From positions 1 through 64,000 of the forward strand of contig CAZPEP010000044.1 in the NCBI GenBank assembly GCA_964585685.1: a DNA stretch of 64,000 bases, read 5' to 3'. Each line of letters begins with the position of its first letter. The first letter of the stretch is position 1. Under the pieces are notes generated by a model, which searched no databases, was not told where the DNA came from, and was given only the letters and a program-made list of their open reading frames with translations. Positions 23,090 to 31,559 of this stretch are shown here, one piece after another. This DNA comes from JALHVH01 sp964585685 (GTDB lineage Bacteria; Acidobacteriota; Aminicenantia; Aminicenantales; Saccharicenantaceae). Both the position numbers and the translations under genes were made by a program.

Positions 23090-25246
23090 CTAGATCCTCA
23101 GCCAGTAGGAGAACTTGAGATAGATGCTGTAGTTCTTCCGGTCGTACCGGCGGAAGATGTTCCGGTCATAGTTGCTGTCGAATCCCGCGTAGATCAGCGT
23201 CCCAGGCCCGACGACGTAGCTCGCCAGGACGCTGCCGAAGATCTGCTTGTAAAAGAGATTGTAGTCAAGGATGGCCCTGAAGGCGAGCTTCTTCGAGGCC
23301 TGGCAGGTCGTCCGTAGCCGGACGACGTTGTAGTCCCAGAGCCGGTCCCCTCCCCATTTCCTCCAGAAGGTCTCCTTGCTGAAGTCCGTACCCACCTGGA
23401 TCCGCTTGCTCGGCTTGAAATTCAGGGAGATCCCGTACCGGTTGCTGTAGCCGAGGAAGGGGTCCTCCGGGTCGTAGTTGACGGCGTTTCCCGTCATGAA
23501 GAAGAAACTGAAAGGGAGCCGGCGGATAATGCTGAACTGGGACTGAACCTCGAGGGTGGTCTTGTTGAACGCGACGCCCGCGAATCGTTCCAAGCTCGAG
23601 ATCAGGACGGCCTCCAACTGGTTGAACTCCGTGAAGCGGAAGGAGATCCGGGACCTGAACCAACGGTCCTGGACCGTATCGGAGAAATAGGCCTCCCTCT
23701 GCCCCGCCTCGAGGTTCAGGTTGACGCGGTTGAGGAACCGCTTATCCGGATAGAGCGTGAAGAACACGTAGGCGCCAGCCGACCGGTAATCGACGCGGTT
23801 GACGAAGCCCGAGGAGGCTTCGAAGTCCGGATGGAGGGACTTCCAATAGGCCCCGCCTCCCCAATATTTCGAGAAGTAGTAGGCATCCGCGTAGAGGGCG
23901 GGGGCGAAGGTCGTCTCCTGGCCATCGTCCCGGCTCTTCGACCCCACGGCCTGGAACGTGAAGAACCACTTGTCATTGAAACGGAACTGGCCGTCGAAGC
24001 CGGCGACCCTGTTCCAAGAACCGTCGATCTCCTTGTCGGCCAAGGAAAAGCCCAGGTAGGATTCCTTGAAGACGTCGGTCTTCAACCGGACGATATTGAA
24101 CAGGGCCTTGTCGTCCTTCGCGGCGCTCCCGCCGTCGTGGACGTCCCAGAGGCTCTCGGAAGGATGCCGGTCGTAGGCCGAAAGGAGGGCGTAGGCGATC
24201 CGTCCTGTCTTCCCTGAGAGCTTAACCCCCCAAGCCGGGTCGATGATCCGGCGTGTGTAGACCATCTCGATCTCGGGAAACTGGAACAACTCCATCCCTT
24301 CGAGGAAGAAGGGCCTCTTTTCCTGGTACCGGAGGGCGTACCTCAGGTTGACGTCGATCTGGGGGGCGTCGGCTTCGATATGGCTGAAGTCCGGATTGGC
24401 GGTGAGGTCCAAGGTCATGTCGGAGTTGATCCCGTACTTGAGGTTAACGCCCGGCTCGAGATCGGGCTTTTCGCCCTCCCTCTTCAGGGCGGTCAGGATG
24501 GGCATGATCTCCAGGTTCTTCCCCTTCTCGACCTTTCCCCGGACTAGGAATTGCCCGCCCTGCGAGAGGAGCCCCGGGATATCCCTCGAGACGGTCGGCC
24601 AGATGATGATCTCTCCCGTCCGGGGGAGGTTCCGGCCGAGGACGATGTTCCATAACTTGTCCTCGCTATCCGGGAAACGGAAGCTCTTGAAGGGGATGGC
24701 GGCTTCGATCGTATAGCCCAGCTCGTCGATCCGCCCGTCGGACGCGAAGACCGTGTCCCAACTGTCGTCGATGTTATCGTTGCCGCCGCCCTCGGTCCGC
24801 ATGCCGTCCATCTGGATCCCGACCGGGTTCAGGATGAACGTGAACGCGCGGCGCTTCTCGTTGAACGTGTCGAGGAACAGGACGATCCAGTCATCGTCAA
24901 TGATGTTATCGCGGTTGGTGATAGAACAGCGGATCTTTCCGGGCTGTACATCGAAGCAACGGAACGCGATGTAAAGGTTCTTCGCGTCGTGGCCCAGGTA
25001 GGCGATCGTCCGTTCGGTCGGTATCCCGTTCTCCTTGGGCGTGAGCTGGACGAAGTTCTCGATCTTAAGCGCCCCGGCTTCCCAGAGGGGTTCGTCCAGG
25101 ACACCATCGATCTTCGGGGTCATCGTAAGCCTGGGGATCTCGAGGCGTTCCCCGGTCCCGGCGAAAGCGGCCACGGACGCCATCGACGCCAAGAGTCCGA
25201 TGCCCGTCACCGAAAAAAGCCTTCGTATCGAACCTGATATGGTCAT
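23090..25246 (-). CDS. Secreted DUF5916 protein with CBM9-like domain
   Basis: A 718-residue exported protein with a signal peptide (about 1-30). The N-terminal domain (about 32-215) resembles carbohydrate-binding family 9 (PKIDGVLDEPLWEAG, AYLGHDAKNLYIAFRCFD, WIVLFLDTFNE). A long beta-strand-rich C-terminal DUF5916 region (about 235-718) follows, with many alternating aromatic strands and a terminal aromatic residue pattern (YLKFSYWLRI) that look like an outer-membrane beta barrel. The family is common in Bacteroidota and Acidobacteriota and usually annotated as hydrolase or membrane protein; the molecular role is unclear. It lies just upstream of mfd, possibly co-transcribed. Confidence 0.75.
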   Translation of the reverse strand: MTISGSIRRLFSVTGIGLLASMASVAAFAGTGERLEIPRLTMTPKIDGVLDEPLWEAGALKIENFVQLTPKENGIPTERTIAYLGHDAKNLYIAFRCFDVQPGKIRCSITNRDNIIDDDWIVLFLDTFNEKRRAFTFILNPVGIQMDGMRTEGGGNDNIDDSWDTVFASDGRIDELGYTIEAAIPFKSFRFPDSEDKLWNIVLGRNLPRTGEIIIWPTVSRDIPGLLSQGGQFLVRGKVEKGKNLEIMPILTALKREGEKPDLEPGVNLKYGINSDMTLDLTANPDFSHIEADAPQIDVNLRYALRYQEKRPFFLEGMELFQFPEIEMVYTRRIIDPAWGVKLSGKTGRIAYALLSAYDRHPSESLWDVHDGGSAAKDDKALFNIVRLKTDVFKESYLGFSLADKEIDGSWNRVAGFDGQFRFNDKWFFTFQAVGSKSRDDGQETTFAPALYADAYYFSKYWGGGAYWKSLHPDFEASSGFVNRVDYRSAGAYVFFTLYPDKRFLNRVNLNLEAGQREAYFSDTVQDRWFRSRISFRFTEFNQLEAVLISSLERFAGVAFNKTTLEVQSQFSIIRRLPFSFFFMTGNAVNYDPEDPFLGYSNRYGISLNFKPSKRIQVGTDFSKETFWRKWGGDRLWDYNVVRLRTTCQASKKLAFRAILDYNLFYKQIFGSVLASYVVGPGTLIYAGFDSNYDRNIFRRYDRKNYSIYLKFSYWLRI

Positions 25247-25357
25247 GCGTGCAGTTTCTTTCCCAACGTGTTAACGAAAAGCCGGCCCAAAAGGTTCGAG
25301 GGGAACACCCGGAATCTCAAGACGCGGCGCCGGAGACGGCGCGGACCGAATTTTGGA

Positions 25358-25564
25358 TCACGGCTTCGGGGCCGCCACGTCCACGACCCGGCCGTCCTCG
25401 AGACGGCATCGGAAGAGATCCGTGACCTCGCCCGTCTTCGGGTCGAGCGTCCGTTTTCTTGAAAGAACATCCCGGACTTCCAGCCGGCGGCCTTCGATGA
25501 CGGTGAAGCGCGGGGTCTCGGCAGCCTTGTGGCCGGCGTAGAATTCGCCGGAAACGGTCTTCAT
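25358..25564 (-). CDS. Small protein of unknown function
   Basis: A 68-residue, charged, probably beta-rich soluble protein (TPRFTVIEGRRLEVRDVLSR, then DLFRCRLEDGRVVDV). A GGGGGAG ribosome site lies 6 bases before the ATG, supporting a real gene. There is no signal peptide or recognised motif. It is divergent from the secreted amidotransferase and 111 bases upstream of the DUF5916 gene on the same strand. Confidence 0.5.
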   Translation of the reverse strand: MKTVSGEFYAGHKAAETPRFTVIEGRRLEVRDVLSRKRTLDPKTGEVTDLFRCRLEDGRVVDVAAPKP

Positions 25565-25605
25565 GTGCGCTCCCCCGAGGTTATCGAAGATGTCATTATA
25601 TCATG

Positions 25606-25634
25606 TTGTCAAAGCCCCGCCGGGCCGATATAAT
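25606..25634 (+). promoter_or_regulatory. Promoter of the C26 amidotransferase-like gene
   Basis: TTGTCA (25606-25611), a 17-base spacer and a perfect TATAAT (25629-25634). The ATG at 25688 follows an AGGAGGGAACG ribosome site. Confidence 0.65.
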
Positions 25635-25687
25635 TCCAGTCCAGCGTCGGCGGAATCCCGTCCGACGAACCGAACCAGGAGGGAACG

Positions 25688-26836
25688 ATGAAACTGATCG
25701 GGCTCAAAAAAACCGCGGGCTTCGCTCTCGGCATCCTGGCCGTTTCGGCGCTCCTCGGCGCCCAAGCGCCGGAACGCTTCTTTGACACCGCGTCCGTCAA
25801 ACACGAGGGCGTGCGGCTCGTCGTCTTCTATCCCTCCGTCGGATCGATCCGGGCCCTCTCGGCCCTAAGGAAGACGGGGGCCCTGGACGTTCCGGGGCTC
25901 GTCGTCGTCGGCGTCCATCACGCCCGGGAAGCGACCGAATATGAGGACGCTCGCGCCTATGTCCGGGAGAACGGCATCGACTGGTTCCGTTTCCACACCG
26001 TCTCGGCGGACATCTCCGAAGACGCTCTCTTCAGGATGAACGCCTGCACTCCCGAGTACGAGAGGATCTTCCGGGCCTCCGACGGCATCATCTTCTTCGG
26101 CGGCCCCGATATTCCCCCCTCCATCTACAACGAAAAGACGAATCTCCTGACCGTGATCGAGGACCCCGTTCGCCATGATTTCGAGATCTCCGCATTATTC
26201 CACCTTTTGGGCGGGCTCCAGGATCCGGCATTTAAGGCGCTCCTCGACGACAAGCCCGGCTTCCCGGTCCTGGGGATCTGTCTGGGCTGTCAGAGCCTGA
26301 ACGTCGCCACGGGCGGGACCCTCATCCAGGATATCTGGTCCGAGGTCTACAACAAGCCGGACGTTGAGGATGTCCTCGCCCTCGACCCCGAGCTTTGGCA
26401 CAACAATCCCTATAACCGGATTTATCCCCAGGAAAATCTGATGCCCCAAAACTTCCACGGGATCCGGCTTGAAGAGCACGGGATCTTCTGTTCGGAAATG
26501 GGCTTCGGAACGGCCGACCATCCGCGCGTCCTCAGCTCCCACCACCAGGCGTTGGAAAAATTGGGCAAAGAGCTCAAGGTCATCGCCACTTCCATGGATG
26601 GGAAGATCGTTGAGGCCGTCGCGCATGAGAAATACCCCAACGTCCTCGGCATCCAATTCCACCCGGAGAACCGGATGCTCTGGGAGAGCGATCCCGTCCA
26701 CCGCCAGGCCCCCGGCGAAGCGCCTTTCAGCTTCAAGGGGCTCCTCGAGGAGACACCGCCGAGCACCGAATTCAACAGGGATATCTGGCGGTGGCTCGGC
26801 CAAAAGCTGATCAAGGCGTCCAGGCCGCGGGCTTAG
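25688..26836 (+). CDS. Secreted class I glutamine amidotransferase-like (peptidase C26) protein
   Basis: A 382-residue protein with a signal peptide (GFALGILAVSALLGAQA, about 11-27), so it acts outside the cytoplasm. The GATase fold spans about 140-345. The nucleophile elbow GICLGCQSLN has Cys198, and the histidine motif IQFHPE has His325 with Glu327, so the triad is intact. C26 members such as PuuD hydrolyse gamma-glutamyl bonds. Export of such an enzyme suggests hydrolysis of gamma-glutamyl peptides or murein-derived compounds rather than ammonia channelling, but the substrate cannot be read from sequence. Confidence 0.78.
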   Translation: MKLIGLKKTAGFALGILAVSALLGAQAPERFFDTASVKHEGVRLVVFYPSVGSIRALSALRKTGALDVPGLVVVGVHHAREATEYEDARAYVRENGIDWFRFHTVSADISEDALFRMNACTPEYERIFRASDGIIFFGGPDIPPSIYNEKTNLLTVIEDPVRHDFEISALFHLLGGLQDPAFKALLDDKPGFPVLGICLGCQSLNVATGGTLIQDIWSEVYNKPDVEDVLALDPELWHNNPYNRIYPQENLMPQNFHGIRLEEHGIFCSEMGFGTADHPRVLSSHHQALEKLGKELKVIATSMDGKIVEAVAHEKYPNVLGIQFHPENRMLWESDPVHRQAPGEAPFSFKGLLEETPPSTEFNRDIWRWLGQKLIKASRPRA

Positions 26837-26868
26837 GGAACCGGATCGAGACCTCCGCGCCCCGCGCC

Positions 26869-26897
26869 TTGACAATACACTATTATTATTATAGGAT
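26869..26897 (+). promoter_or_regulatory. Strong promoter upstream of the first PpiC lipoprotein
   Basis: Perfect TTGACA (26869-26874), a 17-base spacer, TAGGAT (26892-26897). The predicted transcript has a leader of about 205 bases before the gene at 27109. Confidence 0.6.
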
Positions 26898-26925
26898 ATA
26901 GGAAGATTTAACGAAAGGAGCTCTC

Positions 26926-27000
26926 ATGAAGCGTTTCCTGATTCCGAGAGTATCGCACTGTAAAAGCGGCTGCTTGCCGCCCTCCCGAGCAAGAGGCTAA
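26926..27000 (+). other. Short leader reading frame, possibly a remnant of a PpiC lipoprotein gene
   Basis: An AAAGGAG ribosome site precedes an ATG at 26926 that opens 24 codons and ends at the TAA at 26998-27000. The first residues, MKRFL, match the start of the two PpiC lipoproteins (MKRI and MKRFA), after which similarity is lost. Hairpins follow: GCGGC-TGCTT-GCCGC (26966-26980), CTCG-CC-CGAG (27005-27014) and CCGA-CGCC-TCGG (27031-27042). It could be a decayed third copy or a translated leader that controls 27109. Confidence 0.3.
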
Positions 27001-27108
27001 AAGGCTCGCCCGAGAGAGGGCCTGATCCAACCGACGCCTCGGTTGCAAACAGATCCTCAATATGGTTAACTCTCTTTCCGCCTCTAATGGGCTTAAAAGG
27101 AGATCAAG

Positions 27109-28122
27109 ATGAAGAGGATACCGGTTTTATTGCTTGTTTTCGCATTCCTTTTCCCGAGCTGTAACCGTAAGGCCGAAAAAATGGTGCTCAAGGATGGCAC
27201 CCCGGCCTTCAAGCTTGCCAGGGACCTGGCGGTCAAGATCCCCATGCTTGATCCCGTGGAGAATAATGTCCTCATCCGGACCCGGAAGTTTGACATAACG
27301 ACCGGCGAGACCATACAGGTCCTCCTGGGGAACTTCGGGAATCAAACCGAACAGCTCAAGGAGTTCGACTCTATTCAACTGAGGGAGTCCATCGAGACCG
27401 CCGCCGTCGAGCTCGCCGAGAAAAAACTCCTGCTCCAAGAAGCCGAGAGGGCCAAGGTGTTCGTCGACCCCGCTGTCCTGGACGAGGTCATTAAGGCTGA
27501 ACACGAGCGGCTCGGCGGCAAAGAGAAGTTCCTGGAGTCTCTAAAGACGATCGAAGTCGATGCCGAAACCATCATGAAGAGCCTTGCGGAACAGGTCCGG
27601 ATAGATGCCTTCTTGGAGAAGACGCTGAACAAGAACGTTACCGTCACGGCTGAAGAAGTGGCCAGGACCTACGGAGAGGACCTGACGGCTTCCGTCCGCC
27701 ACATCCTCCTTCTGACACAGGGAAAGACAGGGCCGGAAAAGACTAAAATCCGGAAGCGGATGGCGGGGATCCTGGCCAGGGCCCGATCCGGGGAGGACTT
27801 CGCTGAGCTGGCGAAACAGTACTCCGAAGAGCCGGGCAGCAAGGAGAGCGGGGGCATGTATGCGGTCCTCCGCGGGATTACGGACAAGGCCTTTGAGGAT
27901 GCCGCCTTCTCCGTTCCGATCGGCCAGATTAGCGACATCGTGGAAACGACCTATGGGTATCACATCCTCCAGATCATCAGCCGGGAGAAAGAGACCCGAC
28001 CGTTTGACGAGGTCAAGGGCGAGATCGAAAAGCGTATCGCCGGGAGAAAGCGAAAAGTGATCTTGGACACCTTCCTGACAAAAATAAGGGACAAAGCAGG
28101 ATTCAAGACCGTGGGCTTCTGA
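27109..28122 (+). CDS. PpiC-type PPIase lipoprotein, copy 1
   Basis: A 337-residue parvulin with a lipoprotein signal peptide (VFAFLFPSC, lipid-anchored Cys about residue 18), a helical chaperone region (about 30-190) and a PpiC domain (about 197-300: SVRHILLLTQGKTG, YSEEPGSKESGGMY, TTYGYHILQIISREKE). It is likely a periplasmic folding factor. An AAAGGAG site precedes the ATG. It is clearly paralogous to the protein at 29663-30679; both end in KAGFKTVGF and the DNA just past both stops is similar, indicating a local duplication. A hairpin terminator lies at 28169-28186. Confidence 0.85.
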   Translation: MKRIPVLLLVFAFLFPSCNRKAEKMVLKDGTPAFKLARDLAVKIPMLDPVENNVLIRTRKFDITTGETIQVLLGNFGNQTEQLKEFDSIQLRESIETAAVELAEKKLLLQEAERAKVFVDPAVLDEVIKAEHERLGGKEKFLESLKTIEVDAETIMKSLAEQVRIDAFLEKTLNKNVTVTAEEVARTYGEDLTASVRHILLLTQGKTGPEKTKIRKRMAGILARARSGEDFAELAKQYSEEPGSKESGGMYAVLRGITDKAFEDAAFSVPIGQISDIVETTYGYHILQIISREKETRPFDEVKGEIEKRIAGRKRKVILDTFLTKIRDKAGFKTVGF

Positions 28123-28168
28123 TCCCGCACGTCCGTTCTCCATCCCGGGAAGATGACTTCCGGACTTG

Positions 28169-28193
28169 AACGTCCCGGCGGACGTTTATGTTT
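28169..28193 (+). terminator. Rho-independent terminator after PpiC copy 1
   Basis: AACGTCC (28169-28175), loop CGGC, GGACGTT (28180-28186), then TATGTTT. A 7-base perfect stem followed by a T-rich tail, 47 bases after the stop codon. Confidence 0.55.
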
Positions 28194-28213
28194 CTCTGTC
28201 CCGCGGATTCGAA

Positions 28214-28242
28214 TTGACAGCCGCGGGGCCGACCTCTACAAT
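28214..28242 (+). promoter_or_regulatory. Promoter of the saccharopine-dehydrogenase-like gene
   Basis: Perfect TTGACA (28214-28219), a 17-base spacer, TACAAT (28237-28242). The leader to the ATG at 28402 is about 150 bases. A GTG at 28249 opens a 29-codon frame ending at 28338, right at the predicted transcript start; I do not annotate it as a gene. Confidence 0.65.
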
Positions 28243-28401
28243 GACACCGTGACCACCGCTAGGTTCCGCCGCCCCCCGACATCCGAAGGCATCCACGCGC
28301 ACCTCGTCGGCTACGTCAACCTCTTCAGCGGGCTGTAATCCCAATTCGGCCCATCCCCGTCCCACCAGCGGCTCACCCCCATATTCGCTGAAGGAGGCAT
28401 C

Positions 28402-29544
28402 ATGAAAAAGATCGTCGTGTTAGGCTCGGGCCTGGTCGGCGGCCCGATAGCCCTCGACCTCGCCAAGGATAAGGATTTCAAGGTCACTGTCGTCGATATC
28501 GATGCCCAAGCTCTGGCTCGGGTCAAGAAGACCAGGGGCGTCACCGCCATCCAGGAAGATCTTTCGGACGCGAAGATCGTCCGAAGGATCGTCCAGAAGC
28601 ACGACATGGTCGTCAGCGCCGTACCCGGCTTCATGGGCTTCAAAACCCTCCAGACCGTTCTCGAAGCCGGCAGGACCGTGGTCGACATCGCGTTCTTCCC
28701 CGAGGACGCGTTCGAACTGGACGCCCTCGCCCGGAAGAACGACGTCACCGCCGTCGTGGACTGCGGCGTCGCCCCCGGCATGAGCAACATCCTCGCCGCC
28801 CACGCCTGCCAGAAGCTCGACGAGCCCGCAAGCATCACGATCTACGTCGGCGGCCTGCCCGAGGTCCGGGAGTGGCCCTATGAATACAAGGCTGTCTTCT
28901 CCCCGGCCGACGTCATCGAAGAATACGTCCGGCCGGCCCGCTACATAGAGAACGGGCAGATGGTGATCCGCCCCGCCCTGTCCGACCCCGAGCTCATGAA
29001 CTTCCCGGTCGTCGGGACCCTCGAGGCCTTCAACACGGACGGCCTGCGCACCCTGGCCAGGACCCTTGACGTCCCCAACATGAAGGAGAAGACCCTCCGC
29101 TACCCCGGCCACATCGAGAAGATGGCCGTCCTGAGGGAGACGGGCTTCTTCGAAACCCGGGAGATCGAGATCAATGGAGCCCGCATCCGCCCGGTCGATT
29201 TCACGGCGAAGCTCCTCTTCCCGAAATGGAAGCTTCATGAAGGCGAGGTTGACCTCACCGTCATGAGGGTCCTCGTCGAAGGCCGGAAGAAGGGCCGGTC
29301 CGTCAGCATGACCTACGACCTCTTCGACCGCTATGACGAAGCGACCGGCGTCCATTCCATGGCCCGGACGACCGGCTACACGGCCACTGTGGCGGCCCGC
29401 ATGATCGCCCGCGGCCTGTTCGTCCGCAAGGGCGTCTCGGCCCCCGAATCCATCGGCCAGGTCCCCGAATGCGTGAAGTTCATGCTGGACGGGCTGAAGG
29501 AGCGCGGCATCGTCTATCACGAAACCGTCGTGACGTGCAAATGA
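28402..29544 (+). CDS. Saccharopine dehydrogenase family oxidoreductase
   Basis: A 380-residue cytoplasmic enzyme. The N-terminal Rossmann fold has KIVVLGSGLVGGPIALDLA (dinucleotide-binding GxGxxG, about residues 8-13), followed by the family signatures VVSAVPGFMG (about 72-81) and VVDCGVAPGMSNILAA (about 118-133), and a C-terminal catalytic domain ending in a Gly-rich TTGYTATVAARMIARG segment. Family members reduce or oxidise saccharopine-type or carboxynorspermidine-type linkages; the exact substrate, lysine-related or polyamine-related, cannot be decided here. GAAGGAGG precedes the ATG. It sits between two PpiC paralogues with its own promoter. Confidence 0.82.
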   Translation: MKKIVVLGSGLVGGPIALDLAKDKDFKVTVVDIDAQALARVKKTRGVTAIQEDLSDAKIVRRIVQKHDMVVSAVPGFMGFKTLQTVLEAGRTVVDIAFFPEDAFELDALARKNDVTAVVDCGVAPGMSNILAAHACQKLDEPASITIYVGGLPEVREWPYEYKAVFSPADVIEEYVRPARYIENGQMVIRPALSDPELMNFPVVGTLEAFNTDGLRTLARTLDVPNMKEKTLRYPGHIEKMAVLRETGFFETREIEINGARIRPVDFTAKLLFPKWKLHEGEVDLTVMRVLVEGRKKGRSVSMTYDLFDRYDEATGVHSMARTTGYTATVAARMIARGLFVRKGVSAPESIGQVPECVKFMLDGLKERGIVYHETVVTCK

Positions 29545-29598
29545 CGTGTAAATAAGGAGCGAGATAGGCGAGACGAGTCGTCGGGCGGGACGGGGCAT

Positions 29599-29627
29599 TT
29601 GAATATGGACACGCGATGTGGTTTAAT
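29599..29627 (+). promoter_or_regulatory. Promoter of PpiC copy 2
   Basis: TTGAAT (29599-29604), a 17-base spacer, TTTAAT (29622-29627), followed by AAGGAG and the start at 29663. Confidence 0.55.
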
Positions 29628-29662
29628 ATCTATCCGATTCCAGCGGCTTCAAGGAGACAATG

Positions 29663-30679
29663 ATGAAGAGATTCGCGGCATTATCGCTCGCCTTGGCGTT
29701 CCTCCTCCCGGGTTGCGCTCGGAAGGCCGAGAACGTCGGGCTCAAGGAAGGAACGCCGGCTTTCCAGCTGGCCAAGGACCTTTCAGCCAAGGTCCCCTCG
29801 CTCGACCCGGCAGCCAACAACGTCCTCGTCAGGACTAAAAGGTTCAACGTCACCACCGGGGATGTCCTCCTGGCTCTCCGGGACAACGCGGGAACCCAGA
29901 CCGCCCGGCTCAAGGACCTCGAAATCGCCCAGCTGAAATCGGTCATCGAGCGCACCGCCATTCAGTTCGCAGAGAAGGAGCTCCTGCTCAACGAGGCCAT
30001 AAAGGCCAAGACCGCCGCTCCAGCCGGGTATCTGGAGAACACCCTCAAAGCCGAGTATGAACAGGCCGGCGGGGAACAAAAGTTTCTCGACAACCTGAAG
30101 GCGAACGAGCTCGACATCGAACATATCAAGAAGAGCTTCGGTGAGCAGATCCTTATCAACGCCTTCCTTGAATCCAAGCTGTCCAAGGAAATCGCCGTCG
30201 CTCCCGAGGACGTCGCCAAGGCCTACGCGGAGGATAGGACAGCCTCCGTCCGGCACATCCTCCTGCTGACGCAGGGGAAGACGGACACCGAGAAGACCGA
30301 GGCCCGCAAGAAGATCGAGGAGATCCTCGCCAAGGCCAAGGCCGGCGAGGATTTCGCCGCCTTGGCCAAGCAGTACTCCGAGGACCCGGGGTCCAAGGAA
30401 AACGGCGGCCTGTACGAGAATTTCGGCCGCGGGGCCATGGTCAAGCCGTTTGAGGACGCCGCCTTCTCAGTTCCCGTCGGGGAGCTCAGCGGAATCGTGG
30501 AAACGACTTACGGCTACCACCTCCTGAAGATCGTCGACCGCAAGAAGGAGACCCGCGCGCTGGACGAGGCCAAGGGCGAGATCGAAGCGCAGCTCAAGCA
30601 GGGGAAACAGCAGGGGGCTTACACGTCCTTTATGACGAAGCTAAAGGAGAAAGCCGGCTTCAAGACCGTGGGCTTCTGA
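29663..30679 (+). CDS. PpiC-type PPIase lipoprotein, copy 2
   Basis: A 338-residue paralogue of the protein at 27109-28122. It has a lipoprotein signal (LALAFLLPGC), a helical region with the shared LKEGTPAFQLAKDLSAK segment, and a PpiC domain (about 198-305: SVRHILLLTQGKTD, YSEDPGSKENGGLY, TTYGYHLLKIVDRKKE). It is probably a periplasmic foldase. The second of two adjacent ATGs (29663) is chosen because it matches copy 1 and gives 7-base spacing from AAGGAG; 29660 is possible. The sequence after its stop repeats the start of copy 1's 3' flank (GATCCCG-ACGT-CGTT). Confidence 0.85.
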   Translation: MKRFAALSLALAFLLPGCARKAENVGLKEGTPAFQLAKDLSAKVPSLDPAANNVLVRTKRFNVTTGDVLLALRDNAGTQTARLKDLEIAQLKSVIERTAIQFAEKELLLNEAIKAKTAAPAGYLENTLKAEYEQAGGEQKFLDNLKANELDIEHIKKSFGEQILINAFLESKLSKEIAVAPEDVAKAYAEDRTASVRHILLLTQGKTDTEKTEARKKIEEILAKAKAGEDFAALAKQYSEDPGSKENGGLYENFGRGAMVKPFEDAAFSVPVGELSGIVETTYGYHLLKIVDRKKETRALDEAKGEIEAQLKQGKQQGAYTSFMTKLKEKAGFKTVGF

Positions 30680-30723
30680 TCCCGGACGTTCGTTCGTTTT
30701 CCGGCGTGAAAAATCTCCCGGCC

Positions 30724-30752
30724 TTGAACGGGTCCGGCGATAGGACTATCAT
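30724..30752 (+). promoter_or_regulatory. Promoter of uppP, predicted leaderless
   Basis: TTGAAC (30724-30729), a 17-base spacer, TATCAT (30747-30752). Only six bases separate the -10 box from the ATG at 30759, so transcription should begin at or beside the start codon. Confidence 0.6.
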
Positions 30753-30758
30753 CGGCCC

Positions 30759-31535
30759 ATGGATCTGCTGACGATTGCCTTGCTGGCCCTGATCCAAGGG
30801 ATCACCGAGTTTCTGCCGGTGTCCTCGTCCGGCCACTTGGTCATCGCCCAGCATTTTCTTTCCTGGAATCGGGACAACGTCCTTCTCGACGCGACGCTCC
30901 ATCTCGGGACGGCGGCCGCCATCGTCTGGGTGTTCCGGAACGACATCCGGACGCTCGTCGCGGGCCTCTTCTCGCGGGACGCAGCGAAGAAGCGGGACTC
31001 TTTCCGCACCTCGGCGTTCCTGGCCCTCGGGACGATCCCGGCCGCGGCGGCGGGACTGGCCTTCAAGGGTTTCTTCGAACGGATGTTCCTCGACCCCCGG
31101 ACGACGGGAGCCCTGTTCTTCGTTACGGCGGCCTTCCTCTTCGCCTCCGCCCTGCGAAAAAGGCTGTCCGCCCCGCTCAATGCCCGGAAAGCGGCCGCGA
31201 TCGGATTCGCCCAAGCCCTGGCCATCTTGCCCGGCGTGTCCCGTTCTGGTACGACGATCAGCACCGCGCTCCTGCTCGGAACGGAAAGAAAGGAAGCCGG
31301 GCGCTTCTCCTTTCTCCTGGGGCTGCCGGTCATCTTCGGGGCCGCCCTCCTGGAGCTGCGGGGGGTGTCCGCAACGTCCCTGCCCCCCGGGTTGTTCCTC
31401 GCAGCGTTCGCCATCAGCCTCGCCGTCGGCGTCATCGCCCTGAAGCTGCTGCTTGGTTTCATCGACCGCGGCAAGCTCCATTATTTCGGATATTATCTGG
31501 TCGCGCTAGGGGTCGCCTGCCTCGTTTTCTTATGA
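30759..31535 (+). CDS. uppP: Undecaprenyl-diphosphatase UppP (BacA)
   Basis: A 258-residue integral membrane phosphatase that converts undecaprenyl diphosphate to the monophosphate, recycling the lipid carrier for peptidoglycan and surface polysaccharides. It has about eight hydrophobic helices, the family motif ITEFLPVSSSGH (about 15-26) and the second motif PGVSRSGTTIS (about 159-169), both intact. Length is normal. There is no Shine-Dalgarno; a promoter ends 6 bases before the ATG, suggesting leaderless translation. The MEMO-like gene follows after 24 bases. Confidence 0.95.
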   Translation: MDLLTIALLALIQGITEFLPVSSSGHLVIAQHFLSWNRDNVLLDATLHLGTAAAIVWVFRNDIRTLVAGLFSRDAAKKRDSFRTSAFLALGTIPAAAAGLAFKGFFERMFLDPRTTGALFFVTAAFLFASALRKRLSAPLNARKAAAIGFAQALAILPGVSRSGTTISTALLLGTERKEAGRFSFLLGLPVIFGAALLELRGVSATSLPPGLFLAAFAISLAVGVIALKLLLGFIDRGKLHYFGYYLVALGVACLVFL

Positions 31536-31559
31536 ACGGCCCCGGGGCGATGGCATGAC

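Noticed and set aside
20821..23118. 765-codon open frame on the plus strand opposite mfd
   Set aside because: It is antisense to the fully conserved mfd coding sequence and its product is a low-complexity Glu/Pro/Arg/Leu-rich string; it is a by-product of high GC content.
28249..28338. 29-codon frame beginning with GTG at the predicted transcript start
   Set aside because: It could be a leaderless upstream frame, but there is no similarity, no composition signal and no way to confirm it from sequence.
28243..28401. Riboswitch in the leader of the saccharopine-dehydrogenase-like gene (for example a lysine element)
   Set aside because: The 150-base leader is long enough, but I see none of the conserved cores of known lysine, SAM or other common riboswitches.
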